Positions 24,147 through 31,790 of a stretch of DNA of 33,938 nucleotides are shown here, in pieces. This DNA is from Planotetraspora thailandica (GTDB taxonomy: Bacteria > Actinomycetota > Actinomycetes > Streptosporangiales > Streptosporangiaceae). Under the pieces are notes generated by a model, which saw nothing but the letters and a program-made list of their open reading frames with translations, was not told the origin of the DNA and did no database searches. The position numbers and the translations under genes are program-made. Each line of letters starts with the position of its first letter. Within the stretch, counting starts at the first letter, position 1. Where the stretch lies: the NCBI RefSeq assembly GCF_016863335.1, contig NZ_BOOR01000030.1:1-33938 (forward strand), read 5' to 3'.

Positions 24147-24370
24147 GTGATCATGCAGAAGTTCGGCGGCATGCCCGCCGACCTGCACCAACGCTGTGCG
24201 TGATCATGCAGAAGTTCGGAGAGATGCCGTCCCACCTGCCCCTTCGCGCATCGTGATCATGCAGTAAGGCGACGAGACCCTCGCCGAACTGGGGCGGCCC
24301 TCTCCGTGATCATGCAGAAGTTCGGCGAAAGCCGCTCCGACCAGGGCACACACCTGTCGTGATCATGCAC
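24147..24370 (+). repeat. Array 4 of the 53-bp GTGATCATGCAG family (5 units in exact register)
   Basis: Units start at 24147, 24200, 24253, 24306 and 24359, each exactly 53 bp apart. The third has a diverged head (GCAGTAAGGCG) yet keeps the spacing. The last is the stub GTGATCATGCAC. Units 1, 2 and 4 encode MQKFGGMPADLHQRCA, MQKFGEMPSHLPLRAS and MQKFGESRSDQGTHLS, each closing on the next TGA. The array starts 13 bp behind the P450 stop, in sense. Confidence 0.93.
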
Positions 24371-24390
24371 AGCCGAGTGCACACGTGGCC

Positions 24391-24490
24391 TGCGCAGCAG
24401 GGTTGCCGTGCCGTACGCGGGTGGACTTGCGCAGAAAAGTCGCCGTGCCGTACGGCATGACCCGGCGCAGCCGGGTGGTGGGCCGTACGC
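24391..24490 (+). repeat. Degenerate 36-37-bp direct repeat (3 copies)
   Basis: GCGCAG recurs at 24392, 24429 and 24465, each followed by a CCGTACG at similar distance. The first two copies share TGCGCAG and GCCGTGCCGTACG with a 37-bp period; the third is decayed. It fills the gap between array 4 and the gene at 24593. No gene is seen here. Confidence 0.55.
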
Positions 24491-24531
24491 GTCACGCCGG
24501 GCCGCGCGCGGCGATCCTCCACGGCCGGAAC

Positions 24532-24540
24532 TTATCCACA
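24532..24540 (+). promoter_or_regulatory. DnaA-box-like TTATCCACA
   Basis: A perfect TTATCCACA, extended to CTTATCCACAGG, lies 52 bp before the AbiEi/DUF559-like gene. It is a single copy, so an origin is not implied. It may bind DnaA or another factor controlling that gene. Confidence 0.35.
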
Positions 24541-24592
24541 GGTCGGGCGCTATCGGCCCGAGCCGGAGCCCCGCGGCTCATGCTGTGCGCTC

Positions 24593-25561
24593 ATGGACCT
24601 GATAACGACCGCCATCGCCAGGGCGCGGGGCATCGACAAGGACGAACTGGCCGCCCTCGTCGCCACGGGCGAAATCTGGCGATTCACTCGTGGGGCTTAC
24701 TACACGGGTGAGCATCCGCGCGCTCTGGCCGTACGCGCCCAGATCGTCGCGGCCGTCTGTGGCCCGACGACGACCGTGTGCCGTCGCACGGCCGCGTGGC
24801 TGTGGGGGCTCGACGTGCTCCCGCCGGGCAAGGACGCCCACGACTGGCCGGTGGAGCTCCTTGTTCCGGCCGGCGACCGGACACGCCCGCGACGTCCCGG
24901 ATGCCGGGCGTACGAGGCCGATGTTCCGCCATCGGACGTCACGCAACTCGGCGGCGTGATGATCACTACTCAGGAGCGTACGGCCCTCGACTGTGCACGG
25001 TTCCTCCCGCGCCTTGAGGCGGTGGCGGCGCTCGACCAGTTCCTGCGGCGGCAGGTCGCCGTCGAGGCTTTGTGGAGCCGGGCCGCCGCGCTCGCCGGTC
25101 GGAGAAACGCCCGGCGGCTGCGTGAAACGTTGTGGCTCGCCGACGCGGGCGCGCAGGCGCCGAGCGAGAGCTGGACACGCGTGCTGATCGTCGACGTCGG
25201 CCTGCCGCGACCTCGGACGCAGATCCCCGTGGTGTTGCCGTCTGGGGCTGAGGTCTTCGTCGACATGGGGTACCAGCGTTTCCAGGTCGGCGTCGAATAT
25301 GACGGGGAGCGGTATCACAGCAGCTCGGAGGACAGGGCTCACGATGCGTGGCGACGCGCCCAGCTTCGCGAATGCGGATGGACTCTCGTCGTCGTGCGCA
25401 AATCGGACGTCCTGAGCAACCCCGCGGACTACCTCGAGCTCCTGACCCAGAAGCTGCGCGAACGCGGGTGGCAGCCGTCCGAGCGGCAGCTGACGCTCGT
25501 CCTCATGCGGCTTCGCATGTTGCGCAACCGCGAGGCGCGGCTCCGCCGTTACGCCGCCTGA
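24593..25561 (+). CDS. AbiEi-like/DUF559-type protein with a putative PD-(D/E)XK nuclease domain
   Basis: A 322-residue protein. The N-terminus (ARARGIDKDELAALVATGEIWRFTRGAYYTG) resembles the winged-helix AbiEi antitoxin-type opening. The C-terminal third has a Vsr/DUF559-like nuclease pattern: EVFVDMGYQRFQVGVEYDGERYHSS, Asp in RAHDAWRRAQLRECGW, and TLVVVRKSDV. Such proteins are common as lone genes in actinobacteria and have no firmly known role; defence or DNA repair is often suspected. ATG 24593 has no ribosome binding site, so a leaderless transcript is possible. No toxin partner is adjacent. It stands alone between arrays 4 and 5. Confidence 0.75.
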   Translation: MDLITTAIARARGIDKDELAALVATGEIWRFTRGAYYTGEHPRALAVRAQIVAAVCGPTTTVCRRTAAWLWGLDVLPPGKDAHDWPVELLVPAGDRTRPRRPGCRAYEADVPPSDVTQLGGVMITTQERTALDCARFLPRLEAVAALDQFLRRQVAVEALWSRAAALAGRRNARRLRETLWLADAGAQAPSESWTRVLIVDVGLPRPRTQIPVVLPSGAEVFVDMGYQRFQVGVEYDGERYHSSSEDRAHDAWRRAQLRECGWTLVVVRKSDVLSNPADYLELLTQKLRERGWQPSERQLTLVLMRLRMLRNREARLRRYAA

Positions 25562-25617
25562 TCAAGAGGTACGGCCAAGCCACGGCGAGCACAGGCACGG
25601 GCCGGCTCTGTAAGCGA

Positions 25618-25788
25618 GTGCATGATCACGAAGTCGAAAACCGCTGGTGGGGCGGCATCTTGCCGAACTTCTGCATGATCACGAAACGAGAAGTCGCAGG
25701 CAGATGCCGCACTCACCGAGGTTCTGCATGATCACCACAAGAGGGGCCGCAGGTCAGGCCGCCTCCTGCCGAGGTTCTGCATGATCAC
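25618..25788 (-). repeat. Array 5 of the 53-bp GTGATCATGCAG family (4 units)
   Basis: Minus-strand cores at 25782, 25729, 25676 and 25623 are all exactly 53 bp apart. The array starts 13 bp after the stop of the GDP-mannose dehydratase gene and ends with the stub GTGATCATGCAC. Full units encode MQNLGRRRPDLRPLLW, MQNLGECGICLRLLVS and MQKFGKMPPHQRFSTS, all 16 codons. The neighbouring convergent gene ends at 25561, and its side carries no units in its own orientation. Confidence 0.92.
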
Positions 25789-25801
25789 GGGGAAGCAGGG
25801 C

Positions 25802-26827
25802 TCAGGGCCAGGACGTGCCATGGTCGGGGTCGTGGCCGTCGGCCAGCAGGCGGATGTCGGACTCGACCATCATCGCGACGAGTTCCTCGAACGACACCGT
25901 CGGCTCCCACCCCAGCTGACTCCTGGCCTTCTTCGGATCGGCACAGAGCAGGTCGACCTCGGCCGGCCGGTGGAGGGCCTGGTCACAGATGACGTGCCGT
26001 TCCCAGTCGAGCCCGGCGGCGGAGAACGCGGCCTCGACGAGTTCCCGTACGGACCTCGTCCGCCCGGTGCCGATGACGTAGTCCTCCGGCTCGGGCGCGG
26101 TCAGCATCATGTGCATGGCACGCACGTAGTCGCCGGCGAAGCCCCAGTCGCGCCGGGCGTCGAGGTTGCCGAGCCTGAGCTCCTCGGCGAGGCCGAGCTT
26201 GATCCGCGCGACCCCCAGGGTGACCTTTCGGGTGACGAACTCGGCCCCCCGCCGGGGCGACTCGTGGTTGAACAGAATGCCCGACACGGCGTACATGCCG
26301 TACGACTCGCGATAGTTCTGCGTCAAGAAGTGCCCGTACGCCTTGGCCACGCCGTACGGGGACCGGGGGTGGAAGGGGGTGCGTTCCGTCTGCGGCGTCT
26401 CCCGCACCTGCCCGAACATTTCAGACGAAGAAGCCTGATAAAAGCGGATTTGGCCGGAGGACGCGTCTCGTGACGCCGTAATGCCGGAACACACCCGGAT
26501 GGCCTCCAGCATCCGGAGCACGCCCATGCCGGTCACCTCGGCGGTGAGCTCCGCCTGCTCCCACGACATCGGGACGAAGGAGATCGCGCCCAGGTTGTAG
26601 ACCTCGTCGGGCCGCACCTTCTCGACGGCCGAGATCAGCGAGCCCTGGTCGAGCAGGTCGCCCCGGACGAGCTGGACGTCCTGGAGGAGCTTCCTCACAC
26701 GAGCCACGCGAGGGTTGGCCTGGCCGCGGACGAGTCCCCACACCTCATAACCCTCGCTCAACAGGTGTTCCGCGAGGTAGGAACCGTCCTGACCGGTGAT
26801 GCCGGTGACAAGCGCACGCTTGGCCAA
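25802..26827 (-). CDS. gmd: GDP-mannose 4,6-dehydratase
   Basis: A 341-residue extended SDR. The NADP-binding GITGQDGSYLAEHLL is at residues 9-23, the catalytic YxxxK at Tyr158-Lys162 (SPYGVAKAYGH), and Ser133-Ser135 in QASSSEMFG. GILFNHESPRRGAEFVTRKVT and RRDWGFAGDYVRAMHMML are hallmarks of GMD. It converts GDP-mannose to GDP-4-keto-6-deoxymannose, precursor of GDP-L-fucose, GDP-rhamnose and similar sugars; no GDP-fucose synthase or reductase is in the window. Start TTG 26827 is chosen because AGGAGGACTG precedes it and the Rossmann motif follows at once. It diverges from the glycosyltransferase. Confidence 0.93.
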   Translation of the reverse strand: MAKRALVTGITGQDGSYLAEHLLSEGYEVWGLVRGQANPRVARVRKLLQDVQLVRGDLLDQGSLISAVEKVRPDEVYNLGAISFVPMSWEQAELTAEVTGMGVLRMLEAIRVCSGITASRDASSGQIRFYQASSSEMFGQVRETPQTERTPFHPRSPYGVAKAYGHFLTQNYRESYGMYAVSGILFNHESPRRGAEFVTRKVTLGVARIKLGLAEELRLGNLDARRDWGFAGDYVRAMHMMLTAPEPEDYVIGTGRTRSVRELVEAAFSAAGLDWERHVICDQALHRPAEVDLLCADPKKARSQLGWEPTVSFEELVAMMVESDIRLLADGHDPDHGTSWP

Positions 26828-26916
26828 CAGTCCTCCTGGCTCGGGCTGAAGAGAGCTATAAGAGGCGAATGTACCGCCCTGCCCGCCTGAGGGTGCCACC
26901 CCCGATCGGCAGCGGA

Positions 26917-26930
26917 TAGAACGCGTTCCA
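26917..26930. promoter_or_regulatory. Perfect KstR-type box between gmd and the glycosyltransferase gene
   Basis: TAGAACGCGTTCCA fits TnnAACnnGTTnnA at every fixed position. It lies 90 bp before gmd and about 150 bp before the divergent glycosyltransferase gene. Neither is a known sterol catabolic gene, so its function is uncertain. Confidence 0.6.
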
Positions 26931-27078
26931 CCGAACTCCGTTCGGGTAACCTAACGTCCCAGTTCCGGCATGGTGCGGGCAATGCGAGGAACAATTCCAC
27001 CTCGCCCGTCCCATCTAAGGTCAAATGGTAGGGTTTCGGTGCCAGCCTCGTGCGGGCACAGCGTGAGAGGGGTGCCCC

Positions 27079-28317
27079 TTGGCGGAACGGCTGCGAGTCG
27101 CGTTGCTGTCCTATCGCAGCAAGCCCACCTGCGGCGGTCAGGGGGTGTACCTCCGCCACATCAGCCGTGAGCTCGTCGCCCTCGGACACCACGTCGAGGT
27201 CTTCTCCGGCCAGCCGTACCCGGAACTCGACGAGGGCGTGATCCTCAACAAGGTCCCGAGCCTCGACCTCTACAACGACGACGACCCGTTCCGCACGCCG
27301 AAACTCGGCGAATACCGCGACTGGATCGACGCGCTCGAAGTCGGCACCATGTGGACGGCAGGCTTCCCCGAGCCGCTGACCTTCAGCCTCCGCGTCCGGC
27401 GCGAGCTCAAGAAGCGGCAGGGCGACTTCGACGTCGTCCAGGACAACCAGACGCTCGGCTACGGCATGCTCGGGATCAAGAAATACTTTCCGGTCGTCGG
27501 GACGATCCACCACCCCATCAGCGTCGACCGGCGAATCGAGCTGGAAGCCGCGAAAGGCTGGAAGAAGCTCTCCATGCGCCGCTGGTACGGATTCGTGCGC
27601 ATGCAGAGCTTCGTCGCGCCGCGGTTGAGCCCGATCCTGACCGTCAGCGAATCGTCCCTGGCCGACATCCACCGTGACTTCGGCGTGCCCGAGGACAACA
27701 TGCGGCTGATCCCCCTCGGCGTCGACACCCGCTTCTTCCACCCGCGACCGGAACTGCCCAAGCGTCCCGGCTCGATCGTGGCCGTCGCCAGCGCCGACTC
27801 GCCGATGAAGGGCGTCGCGACGCTGCTGCGCGCGACCGCCAAGCTGGCCACCGAACGCGACGTGCACCTCACCGTTGTGAGCAAGCCGACTCCCGGCGGC
27901 CCCACGGAGAGCCTCGTCGCCGAGCTCTCGCTGGGCGACAGGGTGACATTCGTCCACGGCATCTCCGACGACGAGCTCGCCGAGCTCATCGCCACGTCGG
28001 AGGTGTCGGTCGTCCCCTCGCTCTATGAGGGTTTCTCGCTGCCCGCCGTCGAGCACATGGCCTCCGGCACGCCGCTGGTCGCCTCGCGCACGGGCGCCCT
28101 CCCCGAGGTCGTCGGCGACGCCGCGATCCAGGTCGAGCCGGGCGACCCCGAGGAGCTGGCCGCCGTGCTGCGCCGCCTCCTCGACTCGCCCGAAGAGCGC
28201 GAAGCGGTGGGCCGCAAGGGCTACGACCGCGTGATGGAGCGCTACGCCTGGCCCGTCGTCGCGCAGCGCACGGTCGAGGCGTACCGCGAGGCCATCGCGG
28301 CCCACACGGCGCGCTGA
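27079..28317 (+). CDS. GT-B glycosyltransferase, family 4 type
   Basis: A 412-residue retaining GT-B glycosyltransferase. The N-terminal acceptor domain begins LRVALLSYRSKPTCGGQGVYLRHISRELVALGHHVEVFSGQPYP. The C-terminal nucleotide-sugar domain contains VASADSPMKGVATLLRA and the family motif EGFSLPAVE (E-x7-E) in SLYEGFSLPAVEHMASGTPLVAS. It transfers a sugar from a nucleotide donor at the cytosolic side of the membrane; donor and acceptor are unknown. TTG 27079 has GAGAGGGG upstream and yields the family N-terminus. Followed by a methyltransferase and a toroid protein in the same direction, a trio I recall from other actinomycetes. Confidence 0.87.
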   Translation: MAERLRVALLSYRSKPTCGGQGVYLRHISRELVALGHHVEVFSGQPYPELDEGVILNKVPSLDLYNDDDPFRTPKLGEYRDWIDALEVGTMWTAGFPEPLTFSLRVRRELKKRQGDFDVVQDNQTLGYGMLGIKKYFPVVGTIHHPISVDRRIELEAAKGWKKLSMRRWYGFVRMQSFVAPRLSPILTVSESSLADIHRDFGVPEDNMRLIPLGVDTRFFHPRPELPKRPGSIVAVASADSPMKGVATLLRATAKLATERDVHLTVVSKPTPGGPTESLVAELSLGDRVTFVHGISDDELAELIATSEVSVVPSLYEGFSLPAVEHMASGTPLVASRTGALPEVVGDAAIQVEPGDPEELAAVLRRLLDSPEEREAVGRKGYDRVMERYAWPVVAQRTVEAYREAIAAHTAR

Positions 28318-28354
28318 AGGCCCCCGTCTTGACCAGCCCAGAACCGGCGCCCGT

Positions 28355-28375
28355 GTACGGCATGCCCTGCCGTAC
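28355..28375. terminator. Hairpin after the glycosyltransferase gene
   Basis: GTACGGCA-TGCCC-TGCCGTAC forms an 8-bp perfect stem with a 5-base loop 37 bp after the glycosyltransferase stop. No T tract follows. A second small stem, CACCC-GTAA-GGGTG, lies at 28473-28486 just before the methyltransferase start. The rest of the 189-bp gap shows no gene. Confidence 0.45.
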
Positions 28376-28506
28376 GGCATCGCGTGCGCGGCGCGGGCCT
28401 GGGCGCACGGTGAACGGCACGGCTCGATGAGGGGCATCGCCCGCTTTCGCGTGAACAGTCGTCAGGTGGTCCCACCCGTAAGGGTGCAGAACGAAAGGTG
28501 GCGTGA

Positions 28507-29220
28507 GTGCTGACCGTCGACTTCGACCGGCTGCCCGTCGGGCCGGGTGATCGCGTGCTCGACCTCGGCGCGGGCGCGGGCCGGCACGCGTTCGAGGTGT
28601 TGCGCAGGGGCGCCGACGTGGTCGCCTTCGACATGGACGCCGCCGAACTCGACGGCGTGGCCGCCATGTTCGCGGCGATGGACAAGGAAGGACAGGTTCC
28701 GCCGGGCGCCACGGGCGAGACCGTCGTCGGTGACGCGCTGAGCATGCCGTTCCCGGACGCGTCCTTCGACCGGGTCATCGCTTCCGAGGTGCTTGAGCAC
28801 ATTCCGGATGACATGGCGGCGATGCGGGAGCTCGTCCGGGTGCTGCGGCCGGGCGGTCTGGCCGCCATCACGGTGCCGAGCTTCCTTCCCGAGCGCATCT
28901 GCTGGGCACTGTCCGAGGACTACCACACGGCTCCCGGCGGACATATCCGGATTTATACGTTGGCGGAGCTCCAGGCCAAGCTGAAGGCCTGCGGTCTTGA
29001 GGTCGGCTCCCACCACCACGCACACGGGCTGCATTCGCCGTACTGGTGGATCAAATGCGCGGTCGGTGTCAACAACGACGGCCACCCGCTGGCCAAGGCC
29101 TACCACGAACTCCTGGTGTGGGACATCATGAAGCGCCCCGCCGCCACCCGGATCGCGGAATCCCTGCTCAACCCTCTCATCGGGAAGAGTGTGGTGGTCT
29201 ACGTCCGGAAGCCCGCATGA
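28507..29220 (+). CDS. Class I SAM-dependent methyltransferase
   Basis: A 237-residue Rossmann methyltransferase with motif I VLDLGAGAGRH at about residues 18-28, an acidic residue binding the SAM ribose in VVAFDMD, then GDALSMPFPDASFDRVIASEVLEHIPDD and the post-motif LRPGGLAAITVPSFLPE. These belong to the Methyltransf_11 type. The substrate is unknown; the context suggests methylation of a glycan or lipid intermediate. GTG 28507 follows AGGTGGCGTGA, and the frame begins very close to motif I, so the N-terminus is short. Its stop overlaps the next gene start (ATGA), so the two should be co-translated. Confidence 0.85.
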   Translation: MLTVDFDRLPVGPGDRVLDLGAGAGRHAFEVLRRGADVVAFDMDAAELDGVAAMFAAMDKEGQVPPGATGETVVGDALSMPFPDASFDRVIASEVLEHIPDDMAAMRELVRVLRPGGLAAITVPSFLPERICWALSEDYHTAPGGHIRIYTLAELQAKLKACGLEVGSHHHAHGLHSPYWWIKCAVGVNNDGHPLAKAYHELLVWDIMKRPAATRIAESLLNPLIGKSVVVYVRKPA

Positions 29221-30278
29221 CGGGCATTCCATTCGTACCTGGGATCATCACCGCCGAACAGGTCGTCCAGACGGCGCGGAGCATCGCCGCCATCCAGGAT
29301 AGGGAGGGCGGCGTTCCCTGGCCCGAAGGGCACGTGGACGTCTGGAACCACATCGAATGCCTGATGGCCCTCACCGTCGCCGGCCTTCGCGACGAGGCCA
29401 GAAGGGGTTACGACTGGCTCGTACGGCATCAGCGCCCCGACGGCTCGTGGCCGATGAAGATGATGGACGGCAAGCCCGCCGAGGCTGGCGGGGAGTCCAA
29501 CCACGCCGCCTACGTCGCCGTGGGCGTCTGGCACGACCTTCTGGTGACGGGCGACGAGGAGTTCGCGCGGGCGATGTGGCCCGCCGTCACCCGGGCACTC
29601 GACTTCGTCGTCGGCCTGCAGACCACTCGGGGCGAAATCGTCTGGGAGCGGGACGCATCCGGCCGGCCGGCGCCGTACGCGCTGCTCACCGGGTCGTCAT
29701 CGATTCATCAGGGCCTGCGATGCGGCGTGCTGCTGGCGGAACGGCTGGGCGACCCGCAACCGGACTGGGAGTTGGCGGCCGACCGGCTGGCGCACGTGCT
29801 GGTGGCCCACCCCGAGGCGTTCGCCGACAAAAGCCGCTTTTCGATGGACTGGTACTACCCGATCCTCGGCGGTGCCGTACGCGGAGTTCAGGCGACGCAA
29901 CGACTCGACCGCGAGTGGGACACCTTCGTCGTGCCCGGGCTGGGCGCCCGGTGCGTGTCCGATCAGCCATGGGTCACCGGGGCCGAGTCGTGCGAGCTCG
30001 TTCTGACCCTTGACGCGATGGGTGCCGGAGAACGGGCGCGGGCCGTGTTCGCGGACATGCAGCACCTGAGGCACGAGGACGGTTCTTACTGGACCGGCTG
30101 GCAGTTCGTGAACGAGAGGCATTTCCCGCACGAGAGGTCCGGGTACACGGCGGCAGCGGTGGTCCTCGCGGCCGATGCCCTTTCCAGGGCCACGCCCGGC
30201 TCCGGCGTGTTCCGCGACGTGGGGAGCCGGCCCGTGCAAATCACCGGTGAGTGCGGCTGCGAACGCGCCCACGCCTGA
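29217..30278 (+). CDS. Alpha/alpha-toroid (prenyltransferase/terpene cyclase-like) protein
   Basis: A 353-residue protein with repeated helical-toroid motifs: SIAAIQDREGGVPWPEGHVDVWNHIECLMAL, then WLVRHQRPDGSWPMKMMDG and MQHLRHEDGSYWTGWQF. Q-x3-DGSW/Y repeats are typical of the squalene cyclase and prenyltransferase toroid. It lacks an obvious DxDD cyclase motif, so enzymatic cyclase activity is doubtful. In other actinomycetes similar proteins sit beside a GT4 glycosyltransferase and a methyltransferase, as here. The ATG at 29217 overlaps the methyltransferase stop (ATGA). Array 6 begins 14 bp after its TGA, in sense. Confidence 0.7.
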   Translation: MTGIPFVPGIITAEQVVQTARSIAAIQDREGGVPWPEGHVDVWNHIECLMALTVAGLRDEARRGYDWLVRHQRPDGSWPMKMMDGKPAEAGGESNHAAYVAVGVWHDLLVTGDEEFARAMWPAVTRALDFVVGLQTTRGEIVWERDASGRPAPYALLTGSSSIHQGLRCGVLLAERLGDPQPDWELAADRLAHVLVAHPEAFADKSRFSMDWYYPILGGAVRGVQATQRLDREWDTFVVPGLGARCVSDQPWVTGAESCELVLTLDAMGAGERARAVFADMQHLRHEDGSYWTGWQFVNERHFPHERSGYTAAAVVLAADALSRATPGSGVFRDVGSRPVQITGECGCERAHA

Positions 30279-30292
30279 ATCGGAGACCAGAT

Positions 30293-30595
30293 GTGATCAC
30301 GCCAGAAGATCGGATGGGATCCGCATAAAACCTGGCCGTGATCATGTAAAACCTGGCCGTGATCATGCAGAACTTCGGGAGCGGCCCCCTGAGTTGCGCC
30401 CACCCTGGCCGTGATCATGCAGAAGTTCGCACACATGCCGTCCGACCTGCGGCCCAGCCGTGCGTGATCATGCAGAACTTCGGGGAAATGGGCGTTGGTC
30501 TGCGGAAACGCAAATCGTGATCATGCAGATGTTCGCCAGGACACGTCACGAGCTGCATCGATAGACCGCGTGATCATGCAGGGAAGCGGCGCCAT
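30293..30595 (+). repeat. Array 6a of the GTGATCATGCAG family, behind the toroid gene
   Basis: Plus-oriented TGATCA cores lie at 30294, 30339, 30360, 30412, 30465, 30518 and 30571. The last five are 52 or 53 bp apart; the gene-proximal ones are diverged, with a 21-bp step (GTGATCATGTAAAACCTGGCC). Units at 30412 and 30465 encode MQKFAHMPSDLRPSRA and MQNFGEMGVGLRKRKS in 16 codons; the unit at 30518 stops at codon 14. It meets array 6b head-on. Nothing else is seen in this stretch. Confidence 0.9.
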
Positions 30596-30608
30596 ACCGC
30601 ACGGGCCA

Positions 30609-30991
30609 CTGCATGATCACCAACGGCATCGGCGCAGGTGAAACGGGAGGCGCCCACACTTCTGCATGATCACAAAATGTAAAGCCCCACCTCGGGCGCC
30701 ATATCTTCGAACTTCTGCATGATCACGAAACATGAAATGCCAGCTCACGCCACGCATCGGCGAACTTCTGCATGATCACGCACAAGTGGGGGTGCAGCTC
30801 ACACAACGCACGCGCGAACTTCTGCATGATCACGGCCAGGGGCCGACGTCCTGCATAATCACAACCAGGGGCTGACGGGCTGCATGATCACGGCCAGGGG
30901 GCTGACGGGCTGCATAATCACGGCCAGGGGGGCGACGTTCTGGGTGATCACGGCCCAAGTTAGGGCTGAGGGCGGGGTCTCTGTGTGATCA

Positions 30992-30992
<1 letters not shown>
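30609..30992 (-). repeat. Array 6b of the GTGATCATGCAG family, behind the second methyltransferase gene
   Basis: Read on the minus strand, units begin directly on the TAG stop of the methyltransferase: its final G is the first base of GTGATCAC. Four short steps of 29-30 bp (GTGATYATGCAG then CGTC and CCCCTGGCC) are followed by long units at 30827, 30773, 30720, 30667 and 30614, spaced 54, 53, 53 and 53 bp. Exact 16-codon frames include MQKFADAWRELAFHVS, MQKFEDMAPEVGLYIL and MQKCGRLPFHLRRCRW. With array 6a it fills a 713-bp gap between convergent genes. Confidence 0.9.
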
Positions 30993-31738
<746 letters not shown>

Positions 31739-31767
31739 TCATTCCGCTGGCCCCTTGTCGACCATGA

Positions 31768-31785
31768 TGGAACGTGTTCTACTTT
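31768..31785 (+). promoter_or_regulatory. KstR-type operator and -10 element of a probable leaderless promoter
   Basis: TGGAACGTGTTCTA at 31768-31781 fits the KstR consensus at all fixed positions. It overlaps TACTTT (31780-31785), a good -10 element placed 5 bp before the GTG at 31791. This spacing predicts a leaderless mRNA. TTGTCG at 31755-31760 may be the -35, with a long 19-bp spacer. Confidence 0.65.
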
Positions 31786-31790
31786 GCAGC

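Noticed and set aside
22742-24235. 497-residue minus-strand frame
   Set aside because: It is antisense to the P450 gene, whose heme-binding and K-helix motifs are intact.
24147-24370. CRISPR-like look: 20-bp repeat with 33-bp variable spacers at constant period
   Set aside because: Repeats diverge strongly between units, the spacers share a conserved GACCTG block at a fixed position, seven small arrays follow seven genes in sense, and there are no cas genes in the window.
24532-24540. Origin of replication suggested by TTATCCACA
   Set aside because: Only one DnaA-box-like site is present, with no cluster, no AT-rich unwinding region and no dnaA or dnaN nearby.
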